A DNA stretch of 64,000 bases from an uncultured Bacteroidales bacterium (lineage in GTDB: Bacteria; Bacteroidota; Bacteroidia; Bacteroidales; UBA932): the NCBI GenBank assembly GCA_934667175.1, contig CAKULN010000001.1, positions 62,001-126,000 on the forward strand, in the 5' to 3' direction. Positions 34,832 to 43,800 of this stretch are shown in pieces. Under the pieces are notes generated by a model that was not told the DNA's origin, searched no databases, and worked only from the letters and a program-made list of their open reading frames with translations. How positions within the stretch are numbered: position 1 is the stretch's first letter; every line of letters starts with the position of its first letter. A program made the position numbers and the translations under genes.

Positions 34832-35779
34832 TTACCATTCCACTACGGCAGCTCCCGAGAGCAAACCCGCACCAAAGGCGCTAAAGACCAGAATATCTCC
34901 CTTTTTGAACATTCCCTTCCTGTTGCACTCGTCCAGAAGGATTGGGCAGGAGGCCGATGATGAATTGCCGTGGTCTGTGATGTTGACCGGGAACTTCTCC
35001 GCCGGCTGTCCCATGAAGCTGATGATGGAGTCGATTATTCTCTGATTTGCTTGGTGTATCATGAAGTAGGCGACATCGCTCTTGTCTATTCCCACCTCGT
35101 TCAGAAGGCTTTGCACACCTTCCGTGCATGCTTTCACGGCAAACTTGAATACCTCGCGCCCTTTCATCTGCATCGGGACACTTTCCTCTTTTTTCGTGAT
35201 GTAAGGCGTGTCGACAAGAGTCCTGGTCTGCCAGATCTCGTCCACGGACGGCTCGGCGTGCAGTTTTGTGCCTTTGATGTTGTCACCTTCGGTCAGCACG
35301 ACCGCTCCGGCCCCGTCTCCGAACAGGACGCATGTCCCTCGGTCTTTCCAACTGGCCATTCTGGTCGGCTCCTCGACGCACGCCACGATTGCGTTCTTGA
35401 TCTTGCCGGCCTTGTAGTACGTCTCCGCCATGTCCAAGGCATAGACAAATCCCGGGCAGGCGCAGTTGATGTCGAACATGGGGCATTTGAGCCCGAGTTT
35501 CTCTCCGATGATGCAGCTCATGCCTGGGGTTATATATTCGGAAACGACGTTGGAGACAATGAAGAGATCAATGTCTTCGGCCTTCAGCCCGGACATCTCA
35601 AGAGCCTTCCGCACGGCTTCGGTTCCGAGATCCTCCAGATTCTCGTCTGTGATCACATGCCTTGTCTTGATTCCTGTCCGTGGGTAGATCCACTCATCGC
35701 TGGTGTCCAGAAATCCCGCGAGCATGTCGTTGGTCACGACCTTTTTTGGAAGCGCGCTTCCTGTACCGATGATTCTCAT
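34832..35779 (-). CDS. fabH: 3-oxoacyl-ACP synthase III
   Basis: The start at 35779 gives M-R-I-I-G-T-G, the normal FabH opening; the longer frame to 35992 would add 71 residues crossing the promoter. The 315-residue enzyme has D-I-N-C-A-C-P-G-F (103-111, catalytic Cys 108), F-M-I-H-Q-A-N-Q-R-I (His) and I-T-D-H-G-N-S-S-S-A (Asn), the Cys-His-Asn triad. It starts fatty-acid synthesis from acetyl- or branched acyl-CoA and malonyl-ACP. It heads the fab run on the minus strand. Confidence 0.94.
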   Translation of the reverse strand: MRIIGTGSALPKKVVTNDMLAGFLDTSDEWIYPRTGIKTRHVITDENLEDLGTEAVRKALEMSGLKAEDIDLFIVSNVVSEYITPGMSCIIGEKLGLKCPMFDINCACPGFVYALDMAETYYKAGKIKNAIVACVEEPTRMASWKDRGTCVLFGDGAGAVVLTEGDNIKGTKLHAEPSVDEIWQTRTLVDTPYITKKEESVPMQMKGREVFKFAVKACTEGVQSLLNEVGIDKSDVAYFMIHQANQRIIDSIISFMGQPAEKFPVNITDHGNSSSASCPILLDECNRKGMFKKGDILVFSAFGAGLLSGAAVVEW

Positions 35780-35811
35780 AAATTCACTTAAATGTTTAAT
35801 GTGTTCACTGG

Positions 35812-35819
35812 CAAAATTA
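35812..35819 (-). promoter_or_regulatory. -7 box of fabH
   Basis: TAATTTTG on the minus strand, 32 bp before the fabH ATG; its position also argues against the longer fabH frame. Confidence 0.55.
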
Positions 35820-35926
35820 TGAATATGCCCGAACCACTCAAAAAGAAAGTGGTGAATAGCCCTTTTGAGTAGCGACTGATGAGTTTTTGTGGCGATTTCG
35901 CGGGATTTGTGGCGAATCTCAGGCTT

Positions 35927-35954
35927 TTGATAATTCCAAAAAGTGTTATATTTG
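35927..35954 (+). promoter_or_regulatory. Promoter of the LytTR regulator
   Basis: TTG at 35927-35929 and TATATTTG at 35947-35954, 17 bp apart; 21 bp before the ATG. Confidence 0.55.
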
Positions 35955-35975
35955 CCATGTAAAAAGGGAAACAGG

Positions 35976-36860
35976 ATGAGTTTTTTCAACAATCCTCTGC
36001 CAGGCTATCTTCGTGGCAAGAATCAACTTATCTACACCGTGACCTTCACGGCGTTGTTCTCCATCGTTTTCCTTTTGGTCAGTCTCCCGTTCTCGCACAA
36101 CAGCTGGATGGCGCTCGGAAACTCAAGGTTCTTCGTTTTCACGGTGCTCTTCGCTCTCGGCTCTCTGATGATCGTGATTCTCAGTAAGTTCATCATGTAC
36201 AAAACCCGGAACAAAATCAAGATGAATATTCTGGGCTACATAACATGGTGCGTCTGCGAGGTCATTGTGATCTGTCTGGCATATTCATTCATCACAGTGC
36301 CGATCACCGGCATAGGATGGGATCAGTTCCCGAAGACGTTGGGTAATGCTCTTCTGTATGGGAATACTTCATTGATAATTCCTTATATTCTTGCCGGAAT
36401 GTACTATGCCATTCAGGACAAGAACCAGATCATCCGTCTGATGAACTACGGCAACGTGGTCTCTGACGAGGCTGTGCCGGCGTCTCAGCTGGAGAAGATC
36501 ACGCTTTTCGACAACAGCGGCGACTTGAAGCTCTGCGTCAGCGCATCGAACCTCTACTACATTGAGTCTGATGACAATTACATCGTGGTATGGTACACCG
36601 ACAGCAAGGGCGACCTTAAGCGTTACATGCTCCGCTGTCGCTTGAAGACCGTGGAGGAAAGTTTCCGGGGCAGCAGCCTTGTGCGTTGTCACAGAAAATA
36701 CATTGTGAATATGGATAAGGTCAAGGTCCTGCGCAAGGAGAAGGATGGCTATGAGCTTGACCTCGACAACGACTTGATAGCTCCGATTCCGATCACGAAG
36801 ACATATTCAGAAAACGTCCTGAGCCGTTTCAACAACACCTCAGGACGTCGTATGCAGTGA
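35976..36860 (+). CDS. LytTR-type transcription regulator with membrane N-terminus
   Basis: The ATG at 35976 follows the promoter; the frame is open to 35943 but that start lies inside the -7 box. The 294-residue protein has four hydrophobic helices (about 20-145) and a C-terminal LytTR DNA-binding domain (about 180-285) with L-Y-Y-I-E-S-D-D-N-Y-I-V-V-W-Y, F-R-G-S-S-L-V-R-C-H-R-K-Y-I-V-N and I-P-I-T-K-T-Y. Lacking a receiver domain, it probably senses a membrane signal directly. Targets unknown. Confidence 0.86.
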   Translation: MSFFNNPLPGYLRGKNQLIYTVTFTALFSIVFLLVSLPFSHNSWMALGNSRFFVFTVLFALGSLMIVILSKFIMYKTRNKIKMNILGYITWCVCEVIVICLAYSFITVPITGIGWDQFPKTLGNALLYGNTSLIIPYILAGMYYAIQDKNQIIRLMNYGNVVSDEAVPASQLEKITLFDNSGDLKLCVSASNLYYIESDDNYIVVWYTDSKGDLKRYMLRCRLKTVEESFRGSSLVRCHRKYIVNMDKVKVLRKEKDGYELDLDNDLIAPIPITKTYSENVLSRFNNTSGRRMQ

Positions 36861-36871
36861 TATTCCCGTAA

Positions 36872-37741
36872 TTATTCGCAGAGTTTGTTCAGGGCGAGTT
36901 CCACGAGGGCGCGCACCTGTGGCTTGTAGTCCGGATTGCTGCTCTTGAGGTAGCGGTTGGCGATGGCGCAGCAGATTGTTCCGGCTTCGTGGCCGAGGTG
37001 TCTTGCCATTCCGGCGACAGCCGAACTCTCCATCTCGAAGTTCGTGATCCGATAGTCTCCGAAGCGGAACGACTCGAAGTCTTTCAGCATGTCAGGCATC
37101 GCGAGACCTTGTCTGACGACTCTGCCCTGTGGCCCATAAAATCCTGAGGCTGAGATGGTCATTCCCTTTACGGAACAGTCTTCGAATTTCTTGATCAGCT
37201 TCTCGCTTGCCTTCACGAAGTAAGGTGACGGGAGATTCTTGTTCCAATGAGTGTGCTGCTTGAAAGCCTCCTCCATCTCAAGGTTGGAGACCTCGTCCCT
37301 GTTGGCATACCAGTTCATCAGACCGTCGCAACCCACGGAATAGTGGGAGAAGATCGCCGAACCGAGCGGTATGTCAGCCTGAACGGCTCCGCAGGTTCCG
37401 ATCCTGAGGATTGTCAGGGTGCGGTGCTCCTTTTTCGGCTCGCGGGTCGTGAAGTCCACATTGGCCAAGGCGTCCAGCTCGGTCATCACTATGTCGATGT
37501 TGTCCGTTCCGATTCCAGTCGACAACACTGTGATTCTCTTGCCGTTGTACTTGCCGGTCGTGGAGACGAATTCCCTTGACTGGTGACAGAACTCGATGTC
37601 GGTGAGGAATCCGGCTACCATGTCAACCCTTCCCGGGTCTCCGACGAGGATGACGATGTCGGCCAGCTCCTCCGGTTTCAGATGGATGTGGAACGCCGAT
37701 CCGTCATCGTTGATGATTAATTCAGATTCTGCTATTCTCAT
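36872..37741 (-). CDS. Nucleoside phosphorylase (uridine phosphorylase-like)
   Basis: The start at 37741 (M-R-I-A-E-S-E-L-I) follows a -7 box; the frame continues 15 codons upstream across it. The 289-residue protein shows V-G-D-P-G-R-V-D-M-V (about 33-42, phosphate site), S-T-G-I-G-T-D-N-I (about 80-88), R-I-G-T-C-G (about 116-121) and N-F-E-M-E-S-S-A-V-A-G (about 235-245, ribose/base site). It should split a nucleoside with phosphate into base and ribose-1-phosphate. The longer insert around 130-200 is typical of the Bacteroidota uridine phosphorylase-like group. Confidence 0.88.
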   Translation of the reverse strand: MRIAESELIINDDGSAFHIHLKPEELADIVILVGDPGRVDMVAGFLTDIEFCHQSREFVSTTGKYNGKRITVLSTGIGTDNIDIVMTELDALANVDFTTREPKKEHRTLTILRIGTCGAVQADIPLGSAIFSHYSVGCDGLMNWYANRDEVSNLEMEEAFKQHTHWNKNLPSPYFVKASEKLIKKFEDCSVKGMTISASGFYGPQGRVVRQGLAMPDMLKDFESFRFGDYRITNFEMESSAVAGMARHLGHEAGTICCAIANRYLKSSNPDYKPQVRALVELALNKLCE

Positions 37742-37767
37742 AATATGAATTTTAATGTTTAACCCGC

Positions 37768-37775
37768 CAAATATA
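37768..37775 (-). promoter_or_regulatory. -7 box of the nucleoside phosphorylase
   Basis: TATATTTG on the minus strand, 26 bp before the ATG at 37741. Confidence 0.55.
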
Positions 37776-37796
37776 AGAATATTCAACGGAATTAAC

Positions 37797-37804
37797 TATT
37801 TTTG
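37797..37804 (+). promoter_or_regulatory. -7 box of the DUF4293 gene
   Basis: TATTTTTG on the + strand, 6 bp before the ATG: a leaderless transcript is expected. It is only 21 bp from the divergent -7 box, so the two promoters overlap. Confidence 0.6.
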
Positions 37805-37810
37805 TAAAAT

Positions 37811-38248
37811 ATGTGGCAGAGACTTCAAACTTTATACCTGTGCATCGCCACAGGTCTCATAGCGGCGCTTTTCTTCAGCGTCAAGGCATTCACGCTTGGT
37901 CCCGGCGGGATTCATGCCGTGGAATTGACCTACGTCAAGTACACACCGTACCTTATTCTTCTGATTCTGATCACCATCCTTCAGCTGTTGGCGGTGTTCA
38001 CGTTCAACGTGCGGGTCTTCCAGATGCGCACGGCCGTGCTCTCAGCCATTCTGATGATCGCTCTTCAGGCCTGGATCGGGGTGGATTATTTCACGGCGGA
38101 CAAGGAACTGATATTCAAGTTTACGGCTGTGTTCCCGCTCGTCGCCGCGATTCTGAATTTCATCGCCGCAAGGTATATCCTCAGGGATCAGCTTCTTGTC
38201 GAAAGCGTTTCCCACCTCCGCTCCCGGAAGAAGAATCATAAGATATAA
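37811..38248 (+). CDS. DUF4293 family small membrane protein
   Basis: The 145-residue protein begins M-W-Q-R-L-Q-T-L-Y-L, the characteristic DUF4293 opening, and has four hydrophobic helices (about 5-28, 45-68, 76-95, 106-125) with a basic C-terminus (R-S-R-K-K-N-H-K). The family is restricted to Bacteroidota and has no known function. The gene is single, leaderless and followed by a repeat cluster. Confidence 0.85.
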   Translation: MWQRLQTLYLCIATGLIAALFFSVKAFTLGPGGIHAVELTYVKYTPYLILLILITILQLLAVFTFNVRVFQMRTAVLSAILMIALQAWIGVDYFTADKELIFKFTAVFPLVAAILNFIAARYILRDQLLVESVSHLRSRKKNHKI

Positions 38249-38254
38249 TCTATC

Positions 38255-38385
38255 TAGTCACTTCGACAGGCTCAGTGACCATCACATTACGGTCAGTGAG
38301 CCTTCAGTGGTCGCTGAACTTGTATTTTCAGTGGTCGCTGAGCCTTGCCCTTCCGGTCGCTGAGCCTGTCGAAGCGACCACAGGT
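38255..38385. repeat. Cluster of dispersed palindromic repeats between DUF4293 and yidD
   Basis: Units include CACTTCGACAGGCTCAGTGACC (from about 38259), GTCAGTGAGCC, two GGTCGCTGA units near 38319 and 38334, and GGTCGCTGAGCCTGTCGAAG ending at about 38379. The first and last units are in opposite orientation, so the cluster could fold into one long stem at the convergent ends of two genes. Confidence 0.75.
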
Positions 38386-38645
38386 TAAGGCACCGGATCG
38401 TATCCGCTGCCGCCCCACGGGTTGCAGCGAAGAATCCGCCAGACGGTCAGGAACAAGCCCTTGATCGGCCCCCATTTCTTGAACGCCTCGATGGCGTAGG
38501 TGGAGCACGAAGGCTCGAACCGGCAGGTTTTGGGAATGTATGGCCCGACGCAGGTGCGGTAGAACCAGATCAACGCCAGAAACGGTGCGATGCACACTTT
38601 TCTGATCCTTTGTCTCCAAGGAGGAATATTCCCGCTAGGCTTCAT
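38385..38645 (-). CDS. yidD: Membrane protein insertion efficiency factor YidD
   Basis: The 86-residue protein has the YidD signature Y-I-P-K-T-C-R-F-E-P-S-C-S-T-Y-A (36-51), with the paired cysteines, and R-C-N-P-W-G-G-S-G-Y-D-P-V-P at the end. An amphipathic N-terminal helix should hold it at the inner membrane, where it assists YidC. It overlaps the rnpA stop by 11 bp, the usual rnpA-yidD coupling. Confidence 0.95.
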   Translation of the reverse strand: MKPSGNIPPWRQRIRKVCIAPFLALIWFYRTCVGPYIPKTCRFEPSCSTYAIEAFKKWGPIKGLFLTVWRILRCNPWGGSGYDPVP

Positions 38646-39009
38646 GTCCCGCTATCTTTTGAAGAATCGAGGCGACCTGCTCCCGCACGGCGGCATATTC
38701 CAAGACCTCCTTTGTGTTATAGAGGAACAGTATTGAATATCCTTTCGGAGGAAGAAGATCCTTTTTGATTCTGTAGGCTTCCCGGAGTCTGCGTTTCAGG
38801 AGGTTGCGTTTGACGGCTCTCTTGAACAGGCGCTTCGGGACGGAGACTATGATGGAATTCGGTTGTGACAGAATCCCATCATAGTTTGTCTCGTCATTTT
38901 TAAGGAAACAATATTTCAGGCCGGACGTGAACCCCCAGCGGCCCCTGGACATCAGAGCCGAAATCTTCGACTTTCCGTGAAGCCGCTCGGATTTCGGTAG
39001 GTTGAACAT
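38635..39009 (-). CDS. rnpA: Ribonuclease P protein component
   Basis: The 124-residue basic protein carries the RNR motif F-K-R-A-V-K-R-N-L-L-K-R-R-L-R-E-A-Y-R (about 63-81) and the V-P-K-R motif before it. It helps RNase P RNA cut the 5' leader of tRNA precursors. It is followed by yidD (11-bp overlap) and preceded by hemD (8-bp gap); rpmH is not adjacent. Confidence 0.93.
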   Translation of the reverse strand: MFNLPKSERLHGKSKISALMSRGRWGFTSGLKYCFLKNDETNYDGILSQPNSIIVSVPKRLFKRAVKRNLLKRRLREAYRIKKDLLPPKGYSILFLYNTKEVLEYAAVREQVASILQKIAGHEA

Positions 39010-39017
39010 TCCGGGAA

Positions 39018-39761
39018 CTATTTCTGAGCGCCAAGGTAGAGCTCGATGGCGCGGGCTACAGACGGAGCCTCCGGGGTAGGAGCCTGGATCTCGATCTTTA
39101 GGCCGGCCTCCTCCATCGCCTTCACGATGGATTTGCCGTAGGCGACGAACTTGATGTCACCCTGCTGGAACTCTGGGAAGTTCTCATAGAGGGACTTGAT
39201 GTCGTAGGGATTGTAGAAGACGATCATGTCGTAGTCCTTAAGGTTCAGATCCTTTAGATCCTGCGGCACGGACTTGACAAACACAGCGGTCTTGTGCTCG
39301 AGCTTCTGGGCCTCCATGAGGTTGGTCAGAGGCGAACTGTTGCTTGAGTCGGACTGGGTCACAAGGAACTTCTCGTTCTTGTGCTTGGCACCTATCTGCT
39401 CAATGATCGACTCCGGAGTCCCGTTGCCGAAGAATATCTTGCGCTTCCTGTAGACGATGTGCTTCTGGAGGTACATCGCCACCGCCTCTGTCGTGCAGAA
39501 ATATTTCATCGTCTCCGGAACCTTGACCCTCAACTCTTCGCATAGGCCATAGAACGCGTCGATGGTATGGCGGGATGAGAAAATGATTGCTGTGTAATCC
39601 AGAACATTGATCCTCTGCGTCCTGAACTCCCTTGAAGAGAGGGGCTCTATGAGAAAGAACTGTCTGAATGTGATGTCAACGCCAAATTTCTCTTTCAAAG
39701 CGACATAAGGTGCGTCGTTCAGAGGAGCGCGCTGTGAGATCAAAATCTTCTTTATTGCCAT
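39018..39761 (-). CDS. hemD: Uroporphyrinogen-III synthase family protein
   Basis: The 247-residue protein has the two-lobed HemD pattern: I-L-I-S-Q-R-A-P near the N-terminus, I-I-F-S-S-R-H-T-I-D-A-F (about 59-70), C-T-T-E-A-V-A-M-Y-L (about 88-97) and M-I-V-F-Y-N-P-Y-D-I-K-S-L (about 188-200). HemD closes the tetrapyrrole ring. No other haem gene is nearby; the DUF4271-hemD-rnpA order is common in this phylum, and activity of such copies is not always proven. A -7 box inside the upstream gene may drive it. Confidence 0.82.
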   Translation of the reverse strand: MAIKKILISQRAPLNDAPYVALKEKFGVDITFRQFFLIEPLSSREFRTQRINVLDYTAIIFSSRHTIDAFYGLCEELRVKVPETMKYFCTTEAVAMYLQKHIVYRKRKIFFGNGTPESIIEQIGAKHKNEKFLVTQSDSSNSSPLTNLMEAQKLEHKTAVFVKSVPQDLKDLNLKDYDMIVFYNPYDIKSLYENFPEFQQGDIKFVAYGKSIVKAMEEAGLKIEIQAPTPEAPSVARAIELYLGAQK

Positions 39762-39793
39762 ATTCTTGTTTTGTAATTCGGCCTCCGGAGACG

Positions 39794-40426
39794 CTACAGC
39801 AGCTTGGCTGAAAGCACCAGGACGGTGGTCGGAAGTAATTCAAGGCCGCAAAGATACAAAAATGTTGTGAAAGGATTGCAAGCCGAGGCGAAAATCTGTC
39901 CCCGCCGGAAGATGTGGATCAGGTAGGTGGCGGCGATGACATGCAGGAGTACCACATGCGTGATTTCCTTATCGCCAATCACCGCGTTGAGGATAGCCCC
40001 TGTCGGAAGCATGATGAGGAACAGGATGATCATGTAGTTGAAAAACGCATGGTTGGCGGCGGAGAACGCCTTTGTCCTGTAGGAATTCATCTCAAGCTGC
40101 CAGTTCAGGAAGAATCTCAGCAGGAGGTAGGCCGCCATCGTCCCGCAGAGAGCCGCCAGCCTCATGGCCGGGGGCAGGGCGTCCATGTAGTCAGGATGAT
40201 AAAGGTCATAGGAATATGCCACCATGCAAAGGGGAACGAACAAGACGATGACGATCCAGTTCCGGCTGCCGCTCAGCTGGAGACTATCCTCAAGGTCAAG
40301 GGCTCCTTTCCAACGCAGGATGCAGTCACCCAGGGATGGAAGAATCTTGAAAAAACTCCTGATGCTCAGCAGGAATATGAATGTGAAAGCGACCGCGAGG
40401 CCGCAGAAGACAGGATCGTCGACCAT
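39794..40426 (-). CDS. DUF4271 membrane protein
   Basis: The 210-residue protein has about six hydrophobic helices and the family's R-L-A-A-L-C-G-T-M (about 87-95) and H-V-V-L-L-H-V-I-A-A-T-Y-L-I-H-I-F (about 154-170) segments. Function unknown; the family is Bacteroidota-specific and usually sits upstream of hemD, as here (32 bp). Its last 20 codons contain a -7 box for the next gene. Confidence 0.82.
   Translation of the reverse strand: MVDDPVFCGLAVAFTFIFLLSIRSFFKILPSLGDCILRWKGALDLEDSLQLSGSRNWIVIVLFVPLCMVAYSYDLYHPDYMDALPPAMRLAALCGTMAAYLLLRFFLNWQLEMNSYRTKAFSAANHAFFNYMIILFLIMLPTGAILNAVIGDKEITHVVLLHVIAATYLIHIFRRGQIFASACNPFTTFLYLCGLELLPTTVLVLSAKLL
39849..39856 (-). promoter_or_regulatory. Internal -7 box for hemD inside the DUF4271 coding region
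   Basis: TATCTTTG on the minus strand, encoding part of F-L-Y-L-C-G near the DUF4271 C-terminus, 87 bp before the hemD start. Confidence 0.4.
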
Positions 40427-40431
40427 CAGTG

Positions 40432-40779
40432 TCAGTTGCCTCTTTTAGCGTTGTAGCCCATGTTCCTGAGCAGTTCCGTGACTTTGTCCCGCAGGTCTCC
40501 CTGGATGGTGATCGCTCCGTCTTTGGCCGAGCCGCCGACACCGCATTTCACCTTCAGAGTCTTGCCCAGCGCCGCCAAGTCTTCCTGCGTGCCCACGAAA
40601 CCGCTTACCAATGTCACCTGCTTCCCGCCTCTGTTCCTTCTGTCGATGGTGACTGTAAGCCGTTGTCTGGACGGCTCAAGGGTCTCCGTCTCGACGGTCT
40701 CCTCCTTGGCGTAATCGAAGTCCGGGTTCGTCGAATAGACGACGCCGAGCCTTTGCTTCCAATCGTTATCAGGTTTCAT
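40432..40779 (-). CDS. SUI1/eIF1-like translation factor (YciH family)
   Basis: The start at 40779 lies 24 bp after the -7 box; the longer frame crosses the promoter. The 115-residue protein has a SUI1 domain (about 42-112): V-T-I-D-R-R-N-R-G-G-K-Q-V-T-L-V-x-G-F, L-K-x-K-C-G-V-G-G-S-A-K-D-G-A-I-x-I-Q-G-D. Such proteins bind the 30S decoding site and influence start-codon choice, possibly relevant in a phylum with leaderless and SD-less messages. It ends 5 bp before DUF4271. Confidence 0.9.
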   Translation of the reverse strand: MKPDNDWKQRLGVVYSTNPDFDYAKEETVETETLEPSRQRLTVTIDRRNRGGKQVTLVSGFVGTQEDLAALGKTLKVKCGVGGSAKDGAITIQGDLRDKVTELLRNMGYNAKRGN

Positions 40780-40803
40780 AAGATATTCCTTGTTATATTT
40801 TTG

Positions 40804-40811
40804 CAAAGATA
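40804..40811 (-). promoter_or_regulatory. -7 box of the SUI1 gene
   Basis: TATCTTTG on the minus strand, 24 bp before the ATG at 40779. Confidence 0.65.
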
Positions 40812-40824
40812 GCGAATCCTTTTG

Positions 40825-40832
40825 TATCTTTG
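40825..40832 (+). promoter_or_regulatory. -7 box of the DUF2723 gene
   Basis: TATCTTTG on the + strand, 46 bp before the ATG; 13 bp from the divergent SUI1 -7 box. Confidence 0.65.
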
Positions 40833-40878
40833 TCTGTTTATCGGCTTGATTCGGCCGATTTAGGAACATAGTTAGTTT

Positions 40879-43800
40879 ATGGACATTAAGAAATTCAAAC
40901 TGTGGAACAAGGTGACGGCGCTGGCGGTTCTCGCCATCTCGGCTTTCACCTATCTCTCCACCATTGAGCCGACCGCTTCCTTCTGGGACTGCGGGGAGTT
41001 CATCGCGTCATCGTACAAGCTTGAGGTCGGCCATCCGCCGGGAAACCCGGTCTTCCAGCTCATCGCAAGGTTCTTCACGATGTTCACCGGCCCGGACAAG
41101 GCAGCCGTGATGGTGAACTCGATGAGCGCGATATGCTCGGCGCTCACCATATTCTTCCTTTATCTCACGATCGTATTCCTCGTCAAGAGGGTGATTGTGC
41201 CGAAACGTGACGGTGAAGGGGGAACCGGGGAATATTCGTTGGGCCAGGCCATCGCCATCTACGGAAGCGGCGCCGTCGGCGCCTTGGCGTATTGCTTCTC
41301 TGACACGTTCTGGTTCTCGGCGGTCGAGGGAGAGGTCTATGCCATGTCATCCCTGTTCACGGCCATGGTCGTCTGGGCGATGACAAAGTGGTACGAGGAG
41401 ACCGACCGCAGGTACTCCAGCCGCTGGATCGTGCTGATCTCGTTCCTGATGGGACTTTCCATCGGCGTCCACCTGCTGAACCTGCTGGCGATCCCGATGC
41501 TGGTCTATATGTACTACTTCAAGATGAGGGAGGACAAGCCATATTCATTCTGGGAATATGTCAAGATCATGGCCATCTCGGTGGTGATCCTTGGATTCAT
41601 CCTCTTCTTCATGGTGCCTTACATCCCGAAGATAGCGGCCTATTTCGACCTGTTCTTCGTGAACACGCTCGGACTCCCTTACAACTCCGGAGCCGCATTC
41701 TTCATCGTGGCTCTCCTTACGGCCTGCTTCTGGGGACTTTTCAAGACCCTCAAGACGGAGAAGGTGTTCTGGAACACGGCGTTGCTGTGCTTCACCACAA
41801 TCGTGATCGGATTCTCCGTGTTCAGCATTGTGATCATCCGATCCTGCGCCAAGACCCCGACCAACGAGTACCAGCCGGACAACGCCTTCACCCTCGTGCG
41901 TTACCTTTCGCGTGAGCAGTACGGCTCCACTCCTTTGCTTTACGGACAGTACTACGGTGCTCCGTATGATATCGAACGGAAGTCCTATTGGGCTCCGCTT
42001 GACGGAAAATACAAGAGCGTCCCGGCTCCGGTTGATTTCAAGTATGACCGCTCCGGAAAGATGCTGTTCCCGAGAATGTACAGCATTGATGACAGACACA
42101 TCAAGTTCTACGAATCCTACACCGATGGCAAGGGCACTCCTGTGCCCGGCGCTAAATACAAAAAACCGACTCAGGGGGCCAATCTGGCGTATTTCTTTGA
42201 CTTCCAGCTTGGATGGATGTACTGGAGGTACTTCATGTGGAACTTCGTGGGGCGTCAGAACGAGATCCATTCTCCGTCCTCTGACCTGTTCACCGGAAAC
42301 TGGGAGAGCGGAATCCCGTTCATCGACAAGATTCACCTTGGCGACCAGAGCAACGCTCCGCAGTGGCTTCAGGACAATCCTGGCAAGAACCATTATTTCT
42401 TCCTGCCGCTGATCCTTGGCCTTATCGGCCTATGCTTCCAGTTCGACAAGGATCGCAGAGGCTGCTGGCTGACATTCCTGCTGTTCTTCATGACCGGAAT
42501 CGCGATTGTCCTCTATCTGAATCAGTCTCCATTCCAGGTGCGTGAAAGGGATTACGCCTACGCGGGCTCGTTCTATGCGTTCGCCATCTGGATAGGGTTC
42601 GCGGTCGCGGCGATATATTCATGGATCGCTACCGCCTTGAAGGAAAAACACACTGTTGCCGTGGCCGCCGTGGCTTCCGTCGCCTGCCTTTTCGTGCCCG
42701 CGCTGATGGCGGAGGAGAACTGGGATGACCACGACAGAAGCAACCGCTACACCGCCGTCGAGGTCGCCAAGAACTATCTTAACTCGGTGGGTGAGAATGG
42801 CTTGCTTATCACTCACGGCGATAATGACACCTTCCCTCTTTGGTACGCCCAGGAGGTTGAGGGCTTCAGGAATGATGTGAGAATATGCAATACCTCCCTT
42901 CTTGGAACGGACTGGTATATAGACCAGATGAGGTATGCCATCAACAACTCCGCTCCGCTGAACCTTTCGATCGGGCAGGACCAGTACCTTTACGGCACCA
43001 ACGAGTGGGTTCCGATCGAGGACAAGCGTGACCAGGCCCTACTGCTTTCCGACTGCATCACCGTGTTCAAGCATCCTGACGCCAAGCTTTTGTATCAGGA
43101 CGGCAGCAAGCAGGATTATTGGGTCTCCAGAAAGATGATCATTCCGGTCAACAAGGAGAACTGCCTTAAGAGCGGAATCGTGAGCGAGAAGTTCGCCGAC
43201 CAGATTCCGGACTCCATCGTCATCGAGATACCGAAGAGCAAGAACTACCTCAGCAAGCAGGAACTCTTCGTGCTTGACTTCCTCTCCACCTACCAGTGGG
43301 ACAGACCTTTGAACATGCTCAATCAGGGCGGGGACTTGAACATCGGGCTTAAGAATTACCTGATGTACGAGGGCTTCTCCTACAAGTTTGTCCCTATCAG
43401 GAACAAGGTGCAGTCATTGGAGGTGGGTCTTGTGGACACAGACGAGCTTTACGACATGATCACTGACAAGTTCTGCTTCGACGCTGTCTCCCGCGAGGAC
43501 TACTGCGTTGACTACCAGAACACCTACACCTTCCTCGGGGTGATGTCCTTAAGGAATATGTTCGTGTCGGCCGCCAATGCGTTCATCGCCGCCGGAGAGA
43601 ACGACCGCGCCGAGGAGATGCTAGACAAGTGCCAGCAGGTCCTCAAGCCGAAGGAGTACCCTTACGACAACTCGATCCTCGGCTGGGGCTCCAACGCCCT
43701 CTTCCCGATAGAGATGATCAAGGACTATTACGCTCTCGGAAAGCCGGAGAAGGCCAAGGCTCTTGCCACGGAACTGACCAATGAGCTCACCGAGTCCATC

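Noticed and set aside
35780..35992. 71-residue N-terminal extension of FabH
   Set aside because: It would cross a good -7 box and lacks similarity to the family; the M-R-I-I-G-T-G start is standard.
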